Positions 8,237 through 16,322 of a stretch of DNA of 20,552 nucleotides are shown here, piece after piece; positions within the stretch are counted from its first letter, which is position 1, and every line of letters begins with the position of its first letter. Position numbers and translations under genes: made by a program. Origin of the DNA: Xanthobacteraceae bacterium (GTDB taxonomy: Bacteria > Pseudomonadota > Alphaproteobacteria > Rhizobiales > Xanthobacteraceae); NCBI GenBank assembly GCA_030037185.1, contig JASHRR010000526.1:1-20552 (forward strand), given 5' to 3'. The notes beneath the pieces are model-generated. The model was not told the DNA's origin, did no database searches, and was given only the letters and a program-made list of their open reading frames with translations.

Positions 8237-9913
8237 ATGCAGATGACGTTTCCGGCAGAAGAACTGGTCTTTGCGCCGCTTGGCGGAGCAGGCGAGATCG
8301 GCATGAATTTGTCGCTCTACGGCCTTGGCTCGCCGCGCCGCAAGGCTTGGCTCGCAGTCGATCTCGGCGTCGCCTTCGCGGGCGACGAACTGCCCGGCAT
8401 CGAGGTTATCATGCCGGACATCCGCTTTCTTGACGAAGAGCGGCGCAGTCTGGTGGGGCTGGTGCTCACTCACGCTCACGAGGATCACTACGGTGCGCTG
8501 ATCGATCTGTGGCCGCGCCTGAAGGTACCGCTCTATGCGACCCCCTTCACGGCCGCGCTTCTGGAGGCCAAACGTCTCGCGGAACCCGGCGCGCCCGAAA
8601 TTCCCGTCACTGTCGTGCCGCTCGGCAGTCGCATCAAGTTGCCGCCGTTCGATATCGAATTCGTTCCGGTCGCCCATTCGATTCCTGAATCGAACGCGCT
8701 GATCATCCGCACCAAGCTCGGCACGGTTCTGCATACCGGCGACTGGAAGCTCGATCCGACCCCAACGATCGGTCCGCCAACGGACGAGGCCAAATTGCGC
8801 GACCTCGGCGAGGCCGGCTGCCTTGCCGTCATCGGCGATTCAACTAACGCCGTGCGGGAAGGGCGGTCGCGCTCGGAACGCGACGTTGCCAACTCGCTCA
8901 AGGAACTGATCGGCAGCGCGCCCAAGCGCGTTGCGGTGACGACGTTTGCGTCTCACGTCGCCCGCATCCGCGCGGTCGCCGACGCAGCGCGAGCCTGCGG
9001 CCGCGAGGTCGTGCTGGTCGGACGCGCCATGGAGCGCATCGTCCAGGTCGCCCGCGAGACCGGCTACCTCGACGGCGTCCAGGTTTTCCGCGGCACCGAC
9101 ATCTACGGCTATCTGCCGCCCGACAAGGTGGTGGCGCTGTGCACCGGCAGCCAGGGCGAGGCTCGCGCGGCGCTCGCCCGCATTGCGCTCGACGAGCACC
9201 CTGACGTGACGCTCGGCAAGGATGACCGGGTGATCTTTTCCTCGCGCACCATTCCGGGCAATGAAAAGGCGGTCAGTCGCGTCATCAACGGCCTGATCCG
9301 CCAGGGAATCGAGGTGATCACCGATCGCACGCACCTGGTTCACGTCTCCGGCCATCCGCGCCGGGCCGAACTTGAAGATCTCTATGGCTGGGTGAGACCG
9401 CGCATTGCCGTGCCGGTCCATGGCGAAGCGTTGCATCTTGCCGAGCATGCCGCGCTCGCCCGCAAGATCGGCGTACCGGAGGTCCTGACCTGCGGCAACG
9501 GCGATGTGGTCAGGATTGCGCCAGGGCCCGCGAGGATCGTCGACGAATTACCGCAAGGCCGGCTTTATCGCGACGGCCGGCTGATTGTCGACGCCGAGCA
9601 GCGCACGATTCCGGATCGCCGCCGGCCGGGCTTTGTCGGCGTCGTGTCGATCGCTCTCGCGCTCGACAGCAAAGGGACACTCGCCGGCGAGCCGGAGATC
9701 GCAATGATCGGCATCCCCCAGCTGACACTGGATGGCCGCCGCTTCGATGACGTCGTCCACGACGCCGCGATCGAGACGATCGGCAGCCTGCCGCGCGCGC
9801 GGCGCCGCGATCCGGATTCGGTCGCCGATTCGGTCAAGCACGGCGTGCGCGCCGCTGTCGCGGTGCAATGGGGCAAGAAGCCATTGTGCATCGTCCATGT
9901 TCTGACGATATGA
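8237..9913 (+). CDS. rnj: Ribonuclease J (metallo-beta-lactamase / beta-CASP RNase)
   Basis: Exo- and endoribonuclease for mRNA decay and rRNA 5' maturation; in rhizobia RNase J takes part in 16S and 23S 5' processing. The protein has 558 residues. The zinc-binding HAHEDH motif is at residues 79-84 (motif HxHxDH). Further metallo-beta-lactamase histidine and aspartate motifs follow in PVAHSIPE and LHTGDWKLD. The beta-CASP domain spans about 200-350. It is followed by the VHVSGHPRRAELEDLYGWV and VPVHGEALHL blocks at about 371-400, which close the active site. A C-terminal domain follows to residue 558. Start choices are GTG 8234, ATG 8237 and ATG 8243, all giving nearly the same protein. The gene heads a tight rnj-mce-DUF1467 transcription unit. 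Confidence 0.94.
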   Translation: MQMTFPAEELVFAPLGGAGEIGMNLSLYGLGSPRRKAWLAVDLGVAFAGDELPGIEVIMPDIRFLDEERRSLVGLVLTHAHEDHYGALIDLWPRLKVPLYATPFTAALLEAKRLAEPGAPEIPVTVVPLGSRIKLPPFDIEFVPVAHSIPESNALIIRTKLGTVLHTGDWKLDPTPTIGPPTDEAKLRDLGEAGCLAVIGDSTNAVREGRSRSERDVANSLKELIGSAPKRVAVTTFASHVARIRAVADAARACGREVVLVGRAMERIVQVARETGYLDGVQVFRGTDIYGYLPPDKVVALCTGSQGEARAALARIALDEHPDVTLGKDDRVIFSSRTIPGNEKAVSRVINGLIRQGIEVITDRTHLVHVSGHPRRAELEDLYGWVRPRIAVPVHGEALHLAEHAALARKIGVPEVLTCGNGDVVRIAPGPARIVDELPQGRLYRDGRLIVDAEQRTIPDRRRPGFVGVVSIALALDSKGTLAGEPEIAMIGIPQLTLDGRRFDDVVHDAAIETIGSLPRARRRDPDSVADSVKHGVRAAVAVQWGKKPLCIVHVLTI

Positions 9914-9938
9914 TGGCGCGGTCACTCGAGGCTCAGGC

Positions 9939-10343
9939 ATGATCGGCAGGCTCAATCACGTGGCGATTGCGGTGCGCGACTTAACAGCCGCCGCCAAGGT
10001 CTATCGCGACATCCTCGGCGCCACCGTATCCGCCGCAGTCCCGCAAAACGAGCACGGTGTCACCACCGTGTTCATCACCTTGCCGAACACGAAAATTGAG
10101 TTGCTCGAGCCGCTCGGCGCCGCGTCCCCGATCGCGAAATTTCTGGAACGTAACCCCGACGGCGGTATCCATCATGTCTGCTACGAGGTGGACGATATCA
10201 TCGCGGCGCGCGAGCGCCTCAAGGCCGAAGGCGCCCGCGTATTGGGCGATGGCGAGCCCAGGATCGGCGCCCATGGCAAGGCGGTGCTGTTTCTCAATCC
10301 CAAGGACTTCCTTGGCACTCTGGTCGAACTCGAACAAGCGTGA
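9939..10343 (+). CDS. mce: Methylmalonyl-CoA epimerase (VOC superfamily)
   Basis: Interconverts (2R)- and (2S)-methylmalonyl-CoA, linking propionyl-CoA carboxylase to methylmalonyl-CoA mutase. The protein has 134 residues and consists of two beta-alpha-beta-beta-beta modules. Candidate metal ligands are His7 in the opening LNHVAIAV, the acidic site in KIELLEP (about Glu54), the HH pair at 78-79 in GGIHHVCYEV, and Glu130 in GTLVELEQA. These positions match the family pattern. The ATG at 9939 is preceded by CGAGG and lies 25 bases after rnj. A DUF1467 gene follows after eight bases, an arrangement familiar from Hyphomicrobiales. The substrate is inferred from family; a generic glyoxalase-fold enzyme is less likely given the full motif set. 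Confidence 0.92.
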   Translation: MIGRLNHVAIAVRDLTAAAKVYRDILGATVSAAVPQNEHGVTTVFITLPNTKIELLEPLGAASPIAKFLERNPDGGIHHVCYEVDDIIAARERLKAEGARVLGDGEPRIGAHGKAVLFLNPKDFLGTLVELEQA

Positions 10344-10351
10344 GGTGAGCG

Positions 10352-10624
10352 GTGCCGTGGTACACGATCCTGGCGATCTACTTTATCGTCTGGTGGCTGG
10401 TGTTCTTCACCGTGCTGCCTTGGGGCGTCCGCCCCGAGGAGGAGCATGCGGATGTGGTGCTCGGTACCGATCCAGGCGCTCCACGCGTGCACGGGCTCAA
10501 AACCAAGCTGGTGTGGACGACCGCGGTGTCGGCGATCGTCTTCGCGATCTTTTATTGGGCCTTTGTCAGCAGGGCGGTGGCGTTTGAGGATCTCGTCACC
10601 CTGTGGGGGCTCTTGAAGCCCTAA
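10352..10624 (+). CDS. DUF1467 family small membrane protein
   Basis: Membrane protein of 90 residues and unknown function, recognisable as DUF1467. The N-terminal helix YTILAIYFIVWWLVFFTVLP (residues 4-23) is followed by the typical WGVRPEEE and a short polar segment (DVVLGTDPGAPR). A second helix, VWTTAVSAIVFAIFYWAFV, lies at about 53-71. It starts with GTG at 10352, eight bases after the mce stop. The AGGTGAG ribosome site at 10343-10349 decides this start. The gene is the last of the rnj-mce-DUF1467 unit, and a strong hairpin terminator lies about 100 bases downstream. No biochemical role can be assigned from sequence. Confidence 0.88.
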   Translation: MPWYTILAIYFIVWWLVFFTVLPWGVRPEEEHADVVLGTDPGAPRVHGLKTKLVWTTAVSAIVFAIFYWAFVSRAVAFEDLVTLWGLLKP

Positions 10625-10727
10625 GCGCGACACCCGCATCAGTAGCGCTGCACTCAATGCAGTCTACCGCTGCCGGCACGATTTCTTGTCTCTGCCTTAA
10701 ATATGCCTTGCTTCGGCCATCTGCTGG

Positions 10728-10780
10728 AACTGGAAAAAAACAAAGCAGGGCCAACGCCCTGCTTTGAAATTTTTCCAGTT
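10728..10780. terminator. Long two-part hairpin terminator (probably bidirectional)
   Basis: An 11-bp perfect stem, CAAAGCAGGGC (10741-10751) against GCCCTGCTTTG (10756-10766), closes a CAAC loop. A second 11-bp pairing, AACTGGAAAAA (10728-10738) with TTTTTCCAGTT (10770-10780), extends it across a small internal loop. The T tract behind the inner stem makes it an intrinsic terminator for the plus strand. The A tract in front gives the same on the minus strand. It closes the rnj-mce-DUF1467 unit. Confidence 0.9.
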
Positions 10781-11122
10781 TACACCGGTCTCCTCCAAAT
10801 TATTGTTTTTGTGGAGTGGCTAGCGATTGATCGCGCCGCCGGTTCTTCCTCCCTCAGACCTGGACCACACCCGCGCCCGCGGACGGCAGTATCACGTTAA
10901 TATCACGTTGTTGGCCGCCTTGATTGCGAGTGAAATATTGGTACTTAATAAGTTTTAATTTGTCATCAGGCTTGTCGTGCACTGCACCATGATGGCGCCT
11001 GTGGTGTCGTGCCCCGCGCGGGCGTTTGAGAGAGCCGTTGAACTCCTTGGTGCTCTTGCGTTTTGCCGGTGATCCGGTTTCTGTGTGGCGCGAGCCCAGC
11101 TAGGAAATCGAGCGCAAAGCCA
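10781..11122. other. Non-coding leader region upstream of proS
   Basis: No convincing gene, tRNA or conserved RNA is visible in these 342 bases. It contains a 9-base direct repeat TATCACGTT at 10890-10898 and 10901-10909 (11-base period). An unusually AT-rich patch lies at 10930-10965 and may hold the proS promoter: TTGCGA at 10924-10929 and TAATAA at 10946-10951 with 16 bases between, only a weak match. About 160 bases then lead to the proS start. The GTG at 11063 is in frame with proS but gives an atypical N-terminus. Confidence 0.5.
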
Positions 11123-12445
11123 ATGCGACTGTCCCGATATTTTTTGCCTATTCTGCGCGAAACGCCCAAAGAAGCCGAGGTCGTGTCCCATCGGCTGATG
11201 TTGCGGGCCGGCATGATGCGCCAGGAGGCGTCCGGCATCTACGCCTTCTTGCCGCTCGGATTGCGTGTGCTCAACAAGATCTGTCACATCATACGGGAAG
11301 AGCAGGACCGTTCGGGGGCAATCGAACTGTTGATGCCGACCATCCAATCGGCCGACTTGTGGCGCGAAAGCGGGCGCTATGACGATTACGGCAAGGAGAT
11401 GTTACGCATCAAGGACCGCCATGAGCGCGAGATGCTGTTTGGGCCCACCAATGAGGAAATGATCACCGAGATCTTTCGCGGCTATGTGCGCTCCTACAAA
11501 GACCTGCCGCTCAATCTCTATCACCTGCAGTGGAAGTTTCGCGACGAGGTGCGGCCGCGATTCGGCGCCATGCGGGCGCGCGAATTCCTCATGAAAGACG
11601 CCTATTCGTTTGATCTTGACTATGAGGGTGCGCGGCATGCCTACAACAAGATGTTCGTCGCCTATCTGCGCACCTTCGTGCGCATGGGGCTGCGGGCGAT
11701 CCCAATGGTGGCCGACACCGGCCCGATAGGCGGCAATCTCAGCCACGAATTCATCATTCTGGCCTCCACGGGCGAAAGCGAGGTGTTCTGCCACCGCGAT
11801 TACCTTGAATTTCCGGTTCCGGACGCAGACGTGAATTTCGACGATATCGCCGCCATCCAGGCTATCGTCGATGCCTGGACGTCGCGTTATGCGGCGACCT
11901 CCGAAAAGCACGACGCCGCCGCTTTCGACGCCCTCCCGGCCGACGCCAAGCTGTCGGCGCGCGGCATTGAGGTCGGCCACATCTTCTACTTCGGCACCAA
12001 GTATTCCAAGCCGATGCGCGCCGTCGTTGCCGGTCCCGAAGGGGGCGAGCACGCGGTCCACATGGGCTCCTACGGCATCGGCCCGACGCGTCTCGTCGCC
12101 GCCATCATCGAAGCTTTCCATGATGACGCCGGCATCAGATGGCCGGAGGCGGTGGCGCCCTTCTTTGCGGCGATCCTCAATCTCAAGCAGGGCGACAGCG
12201 CGACCGATGCCGCATGCGAGAGCCTGTACCGGCAGCTCGCCGCCAAGGGCGTCGAGGTCCTCTATAATGACCTCCAAGAGCGGCCGGGCCCGAAATTCGC
12301 CGCTACCGACCTGATCGGCATTCCGTGGCAGATCCTGGTCGGGCCAAAGAGCCTGGCGGAAGGCAAGGTCGAACTCAAATGCCGCGCCGACGGCAGCCGC
12401 GAGCTTTTGACGCCGGCCGACGCGGTTGATCGTCTTGCGCAATAA
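11123..12445 (+). CDS. proS: Proline--tRNA ligase (short alphaproteobacterial form)
   Basis: Charges tRNA-Pro with proline using ATP. Class II synthetase motifs are present in order. Motif 1 lies around residues 50-75 ([18 protein letters not shown]). Motif 2 is [25 protein letters not shown] at about 137-161. Motif 3 is [16 protein letters not shown] at about 315-330. The C-terminal anticodon-binding domain covers about 345-440. The protein has 440 residues, because the ~180-residue YbaK-type editing domain between motifs 2 and 3 of the E. coli enzyme is absent, as is usual in Alphaproteobacteria. The ATG at 11123 gives the familiar [10 protein letters not shown]-terminus. The frame is open further upstream to 11063. 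The gene leads the proS-lolC-lolD group. Confidence 0.96.
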   Translation: MRLSRYFLPILRETPKEAEVVSHRLMLRAGMMRQEASGIYAFLPLGLRVLNKICHIIREEQDRSGAIELLMPTIQSADLWRESGRYDDYGKEMLRIKDRHEREMLFGPTNEEMITEIFRGYVRSYKDLPLNLYHLQWKFRDEVRPRFGAMRAREFLMKDAYSFDLDYEGARHAYNKMFVAYLRTFVRMGLRAIPMVADTGPIGGNLSHEFIILASTGESEVFCHRDYLEFPVPDADVNFDDIAAIQAIVDAWTSRYAATSEKHDAAAFDALPADAKLSARGIEVGHIFYFGTKYSKPMRAVVAGPEGGEHAVHMGSYGIGPTRLVAAIIEAFHDDAGIRWPEAVAPFFAAILNLKQGDSATDAACESLYRQLAAKGVEVLYNDLQERPGPKFAATDLIGIPWQILVGPKSLAEGKVELKCRADGSRELLTPADAVDRLAQ

Positions 12446-12557
12446 GGCGCAAAGCCTATCCTTCCGCCGCAGGGTGGGGGCCCGCGGAGCACGCGAATCC
12501 CCAATGGCGCCGTTGCGCCAGAATCTGACGACATTCCGGGGGCGGGAGCTGCAGATC

Positions 12558-13826
12558 ATGAATGAAGCCACCGGTGCCCGACCCTTTTCGGCTTTCGAAT
12601 GGATGCTGTCGACGCGCTATCTGCGCTCGCGCCGGCGCGAGGGGTTTATTTCCTTCATTGCGGCGATCTCGTTCTTGAGCCTCATGATCGGGGTTGCGGC
12701 CCTCATCATCGTGATGGCGGTGATGAACGGCTTCCGCAAGGAACTGCTCGGTAAGATCCTCGGACTCAATGGCCATATCCTGATTCAGCCGATTGATTCT
12801 CCACTCACCGACTGGGAGCAGGTGGCGGCGCGGGTGTCGCAAGTGCCCGGCGTGCGCCTGGCAGAGCCGGTGGTGCAAGGCCAGGCGCTCGCATCCTCGC
12901 CGTTCAATGCCGCCGGGGTGCTGGTGAACGGCATTCGCGGCGCCGACCTTGCGAGGCTCGGCTCGATCGCGAGCAATATCAGACAGGGGACCCTCAACGG
13001 CTTCGATCAGGGCCAGGGGATCGTCATCGGCAGCCGGCTTGCCAATCAGCTGTCGCTGCAGGTCGGCGACAAGCTCACCGTAGTCTCGCCGCGCGGCGCG
13101 GTGACGCCGATGGGCATCACCCCGCGCATCAAGCCCTATCCGGTGGCAGCGATCTTCGAGATCGGCATGCCGGAATATGACGCCGGCATTGCATTCATGC
13201 CGCTGCCTGAGGCCCAGGCCTATTTCAACCGCACCGGCGACGTCACTGCGATCGAGGTCTTTGTCGACAACCCCGATCGCATCGACAGCTACAAGAGGCT
13301 GATCGCGGATGCCGCGCAGCGGCCGACCTACCTGACCGACTGGCGCCAGCGCAATGCGACCTTCTTCGGTGCGCTCCAGGTTGAACGTAACGTAATGTTT
13401 GTGATTCTCACTCTGATCATTCTGGTGGCGGCGCTGAGCATCCTTTCGGCCCTCGTCATGCTCGTCAAGGATAAGACCCAGAACATCGCCATCCTGCGCA
13501 CCATCGGCGCCTCCCAGGGGGCGATCATGCGCGTGTTCCTGATGACCGGTACGGCGATCGGCGTCATCGGCACCCTGACGGGATTCGTGGTCGGCACCGT
13601 ATTCTGCGCCAACATCGAAAGACTGCGCCAGTTCCTGTCGTGGCTGACCAGCACTGAGCTGTTTCCGCCGGAGCTCTATTTCCTGTCGCGCCTGCCGGCC
13701 GAAATGGACATGGGCGAAACCACCGCCGTGATCGTGCTGGCATTGACCCTGTCGTTTCTGGCGACGCTTTATCCTTCGTGGCGGGCAGCGCGCCTCGATC
13801 CGGTCGAAGCCCTGCGCAGCGAGTGA
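12558..13826 (+). CDS. lolC: Lipoprotein-releasing ABC transporter permease (LolC/LolE family, LolF-like)
   Basis: Inner-membrane permease that extracts outer-membrane lipoproteins and hands them to LolA, powered by LolD. The protein has 422 residues. A cytoplasmic N-terminus with [21 protein letters not shown] is followed by TM1 (about 31-56) and a large periplasmic MacB-like domain (about 60-270). Three C-terminal helices follow (about 278-302, 328-350 and 387-407), with the FtsX-domain coupling motif [16 protein letters not shown] between the first two. The start at 12558 is chosen for its GGGAG ribosome site at 12543-12547 and family-like N-terminus. ATG 12504 and earlier codons overlap the end of proS. 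Alphaproteobacteria generally have one such permease acting as a homodimer, so it is neither strictly LolC nor LolE. Confidence 0.92.
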   Translation: MNEATGARPFSAFEWMLSTRYLRSRRREGFISFIAAISFLSLMIGVAALIIVMAVMNGFRKELLGKILGLNGHILIQPIDSPLTDWEQVAARVSQVPGVRLAEPVVQGQALASSPFNAAGVLVNGIRGADLARLGSIASNIRQGTLNGFDQGQGIVIGSRLANQLSLQVGDKLTVVSPRGAVTPMGITPRIKPYPVAAIFEIGMPEYDAGIAFMPLPEAQAYFNRTGDVTAIEVFVDNPDRIDSYKRLIADAAQRPTYLTDWRQRNATFFGALQVERNVMFVILTLIILVAALSILSALVMLVKDKTQNIAILRTIGASQGAIMRVFLMTGTAIGVIGTLTGFVVGTVFCANIERLRQFLSWLTSTELFPPELYFLSRLPAEMDMGETTAVIVLALTLSFLATLYPSWRAARLDPVEALRSE

Positions 13827-13830
13827 TCGC

Positions 13831-14520
13831 ATGTCAAATGAGGCGCCGGCGATTTACCTCGACCGCATCGAACGTCATTACCTGCAGGGCGATGACCGGC
13901 TCGACATTCTCAAGGGAGTGGACCTTGCCGCATGGCCCGGGCAATCGGTGGCGCTGATCGCGCCCTCCGGCGCCGGCAAATCGACGCTTTTGCACATCGC
14001 CGGCCTGCTTGAGCACCAGGATGCGGGCGAAGTTTTCATCGACGCCAAAGCCACCTCCGGACTTGGCGATGCCGCCCGCACCAGCTTGCGGCGCAATGAG
14101 ATCGGCTTCGTGTATCAATTTCATCATTTGCTGCCGGAATTTTCCGCGCTCGAAAACGTGATGCTGCCGCAGATGGTGCGAGGACTCAAACGGAGCGCTG
14201 CCGAAGAGCGCGCCCTTGAGCTGCTCGGTTATCTCGGCCTCAAGGACCGGGTTGGCCACCGGCCGGGCGAGTTATCGGGCGGCGAGCAGCAGCGCGTCGC
14301 GATTGCGCGGGCGGTCGCCAATGCGCCGCGCGTTCTGCTCGCCGACGAGCCCACGGGAAATCTCGATCCGCGCACCTCCGAGCGGGTTTTCACGGCGCTC
14401 ACCCAATTGGTTCGAGCATGCGGTCTTGCGGCCATCATCGCGACCCACAACATGGATCTTGCTGCGCGCATGGACCGCCGGGTGACGCTGCGCGACGGCC
14501 GAGTGGTGGAACTGCAATGA
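13831..14520 (+). CDS. lolD: Lipoprotein-releasing ABC transporter ATP-binding protein LolD
   Basis: ATPase of the Lol complex, 229 residues. All ABC motifs are intact: Walker [10 protein letters not shown] (residues 44-52), Q-loop Gln96 in [18 protein letters not shown], signature LSGGEQQR (148-155), Walker B VLLADEP (168-174) and an H-loop histidine in IIATHNMD. The QFHHLLPEF stretch is typical of LolD within the MacB-like ABC subfamily. The gene starts four bases after the permease stop, so the pair is certainly one operon. Its stop lies only 12 bases from the end of a decayed transposon gene running in the opposite direction, which marks the edge of an accessory insertion between lolD and dnaE. 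Confidence 0.96.
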   Translation: MSNEAPAIYLDRIERHYLQGDDRLDILKGVDLAAWPGQSVALIAPSGAGKSTLLHIAGLLEHQDAGEVFIDAKATSGLGDAARTSLRRNEIGFVYQFHHLLPEFSALENVMLPQMVRGLKRSAAEERALELLGYLGLKDRVGHRPGELSGGEQQRVAIARAVANAPRVLLADEPTGNLDPRTSERVFTALTQLVRACGLAAIIATHNMDLAARMDRRVTLRDGRVVELQ

Positions 14521-14531
14521 ACGACTGCCAG

Positions 14532-15096
14532 CTAAGCCGCTTTCGCGGCTCGAGATGGGGTTTCGGGCCGCACAGCCCAGGCAGGTTCCCGACCCAAGCG
14601 AGCTAGTCCATCGGCCAGCATCCGCAAGGGCTGCGGCATGATCTCGGCTTCTTGCACTTTGGTGCACAGGACACTGAGAAACGGCGCAGTGTCCAGGTTC
14701 GCGCGGTTCAACCCGGCTAGCTTGACCTTTTTGCCGGGTTGTTCGACCGTCCCGGTCGCGGAGGCGGTCATGTCCTTGATCAACAGGTCCTTGGTAGCAA
14801 TCGGGCAAGGGAGTCTCGCCGTCGTCTGGTGGATGTGGTTCCGGTGCCGGTTGGCAACCTTGCGGTGCCGGCGGGCGAGCGCTTTCTTTGCCTGTTGGGC
14901 TCGCTTCGAGCGCTTGCCACGCAACGCCTTGGACAATTCAGGCTGCCGGCCGTGATGGCATCAGCCTCGGTATTCAACAGGCGCTCATTGTCGAAGGCGG
15001 CGTACTCATCGGGCGCAGGCAAGGCGTGGCGAACGTCTCGACCCCCCAATCCAGGCCGGCTTTGTTGCCACACTGCCGATACGGTTCGCACTCAAC
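14532..15096 (-). pseudogene. tnpB: Decayed TnpB (IS200/IS605, IS1341-type) RNA-guided nuclease gene fragment
   Basis: The pieces of a TnpB-like protein lie in order but in three different minus frames. VECEPYRQCGNKAGLDWGVETFAT, with the RuvC-I aspartate, is read from 15096 to about 15025. PDEYAAFDNERLLNTEADAI follows (about 15010-14951). Then LSKALRGKRSKRAQQAKKAL through NLDTAPFLSVL is read from 14936 downward. Two one-base shifts therefore break the gene. Where TnpB proteins have an ATEDL-type RuvC-II motif, this copy has ATKDL: the codon at 14790-14792 reads AAG, so the catalytic Glu appears to be Lys. The zinc-ribbon cysteines and RuvC-III region are missing. The sequence jumps from TKVQEAE to MLADGLARLGREPAWAV and the tail ending at 14532. 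The N-terminal third is also absent. A perfect inverted repeat (AGCCGC-TTTC-GCGGCT, 14535-14550) overlaps its last codons. The gene is non-functional. Family assignment rests on recalled TnpB motifs. Confidence 0.78.
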
Positions 15097-15321
15097 GACA
15101 AGGGACACAAACCATCGATCCGAACTTTAAGGAGTTCGCTCGCAAAATCTATTGTACGCCGGTTTTCTGGTCCCGGCGCTATTGCATTATCTCGGGGGGC
15201 GCCGTTGCGGTCCCCGGAGCACGACATCGAACCCGATTAAGAGCCGCGCCCCTTTCATCCCCAACCAAGCCTTCGGCTCCGGCTGTTGGCACTGGGGCGC
15301 AAATAGGGTAGCCGCGACCAA

Positions 15322-16221
15322 ATGCAGAACGACAAGCCAAGTCGGACGGCCGCGCAGGTCGCCGCATTAAGAGGACTTGGGGCCCTGCTGCCGCCGTCCG
15401 CCCGACTGGTCGACGACCCGTGGGGCGCTGAATGGACGGGATGCGGGCGCCTGCGTCGGCTCGCGCAGGCCATGCCGGCCGCCGGGCAACTCGTGTCGCG
15501 GCCAGCTTGGCGATGGCTCCTCTACATGCAGGTGCGCACCGTTGCCCTGGACCTCGAAGTGGTTCGTTTTGCTCAGTCGGGCGGACGCCAGTTGGTCCTG
15601 CTCGGGGCCGGCCTCGATGCGCGCGCTCTGCGCTTGCGAAGCCTCGGCTTGCGCGTGTTCGAGGTCGACCACCCCGCGACCCAGGCCCGCAAGCGCGAGC
15701 TTGTTGTCGACGCCGCAACATTGATGGCGTGGGACTTCGAGCGTGATCCGCTTCGACTCCTGCCAGCCTGCCTGTGCGATCACGGCTACCGGCACGAGGA
15801 GCGCGGCTGCGTCGTCTGGGAGGGGGTCAGCATGTATCTCTCCGAGGCCGCCAACGAGGAGACGTTCGCGATGCTGGCGGACCTCCTCGCTGAAGATTCC
15901 GTTGTCGCCTTCACCTATTTTGGCAAAGCGCTGCTTCACGCGCAGGCGAGGCGCGAGCGCCTTATGCGGCAGGCCGTTGCAAGGTGGGGTGAACCTTGGC
16001 GTTTTGGATTCGATCCAGAGTCGCTGGCCTCCTGGACCGCCGCGCGGGGGTTCGCTCTCGAACACAACGACACCACCGCGACGCTTGCGGCGCGATGGTT
16101 GCCGCCGGACCTCGCCGCTAAGCTTAAAGGAGATCAGCGGCGGATAGCCTTGGCCCGCAGATGCGCGCCGGGCCGCTCGGGCGAAGGGCGCCCGCCGCCG
16201 CCCGCCAGCCCAGGCGCGTAA
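15322..16221 (+). CDS. Class I SAM-dependent methyltransferase, LCMT/TIGR00027-like
   Basis: Putative S-adenosylmethionine-dependent O-methyltransferase of 299 residues; the substrate is unknown. The N-terminus KPSRTAAQVAALRGLGALLP followed by ARLVDDPWG is typical of this family. Motif I, LVLLGAGLDARALRLRSLG (about residues 91-109), binds SAM. FEVDHPATQARKRE (about 112-125) supplies the acidic ribose ligand, and CVVWEGVSMYLSEAA (about 162-176) is the family motif after strand 4. The last ~20 residues (from APGRSGEGRP) are low-complexity Pro/Gly/Arg and may be an extension by read-through of a lost stop. No strong ribosome site precedes the ATG; AGGG at 15305-15308 is distant. It stands alone between the tnpB remnant and the SOS-type microprotein gene, where related genomes are expected to run from lolD to dnaE, so it is probably an accessory gene. 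Confidence 0.83.
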   Translation: MQNDKPSRTAAQVAALRGLGALLPPSARLVDDPWGAEWTGCGRLRRLAQAMPAAGQLVSRPAWRWLLYMQVRTVALDLEVVRFAQSGGRQLVLLGAGLDARALRLRSLGLRVFEVDHPATQARKRELVVDAATLMAWDFERDPLRLLPACLCDHGYRHEERGCVVWEGVSMYLSEAANEETFAMLADLLAEDSVVAFTYFGKALLHAQARRERLMRQAVARWGEPWRFGFDPESLASWTAARGFALEHNDTTATLAARWLPPDLAAKLKGDQRRIALARRCAPGRSGEGRPPPPASPGA

Positions 16222-16271
16222 GCAGTGCGTAAGCGGGGAGGGGAGTGGGCAGGGCGACCAGGACGCCCCTT

Positions 16272-16285
16272 TGAAACCGGTTTCA
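16272..16285. promoter_or_regulatory. Perfect 14-bp palindrome, LacI/GalR-operator-like
   Basis: TGAAACCGGTTTCA is a perfect dyad with the central CCGG step and AAACCGGTTT core seen in many LacI/GalR-family operators. It lies nine bases upstream of the TTGACT element of the microprotein promoter and about 50 bases after the methyltransferase stop. No LacI-family gene is in the window, so the regulator is unknown. A chance palindrome remains possible. Confidence 0.45.
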
Positions 16286-16294
16286 GCACTATCC

Positions 16295-16300
16295 TTGACT
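16295..16300 (+). promoter_or_regulatory. Candidate -35 element of the microprotein promoter
   Basis: TTGACT, preceded by CC, is close to the alphaproteobacterial CTTGAC-type -35 hexamer. A -10 element would fall at about 16317-16324 (AACATTGT), which matches the consensus poorly. That position is covered by the two LexA-type boxes, as expected for a repressed promoter. Confidence 0.5.
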
Positions 16301-16304
16301 CCTT

Positions 16305-16319
16305 GAACAGAACATGAAC
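16305..16319 (-). promoter_or_regulatory. LexA (SOS) box 1, alphaproteobacterial type
   Basis: GAAC-AGAACAT-GAAC is the reverse complement of the direct repeat GTTC-N7-GTTC, the established LexA operator of Alphaproteobacteria such as Rhodobacter and Caulobacter. It lies in the spacer just behind the TTGACT element and 33 bases before the microprotein ATG. An extra GAAC at 16310-16313 lies inside it. Confidence 0.75.
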
Positions 16320-16322
16320 ATT

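Noticed and set aside
10781..10870. Possible tRNA or structured RNA in the gap before proS
   Set aside because: No seven-base acceptor pairing, no GGTTCGA-type T-loop and no cloverleaf could be drawn.
12426..12557. Earlier starts for the lolC/E permease overlapping proS
   Set aside because: The extra residues have no similarity to the family as I know it, and the GGGAG site at 12543 favours ATG 12558.
15097..15321. Further N-terminal TnpB sequence or a small gene between the tnpB remnant and the methyltransferase
   Set aside because: No TnpB-like motif is recognisable in any minus frame here, and no plus-strand frame has a ribosome site. Only a weak CGCCGG/CCGGCG stem (15157-15178) is seen.
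15322..16221. Methyltransferase as part of a restriction-modification or defence system
   Set aside because: The motifs (GAGLDARA, EVDHP, WEGVSMYL) belong to small-molecule/carboxyl methyltransferases, not DNA methylases (no DPPY/NPPF or PC motif), and no nuclease gene is adjacent.
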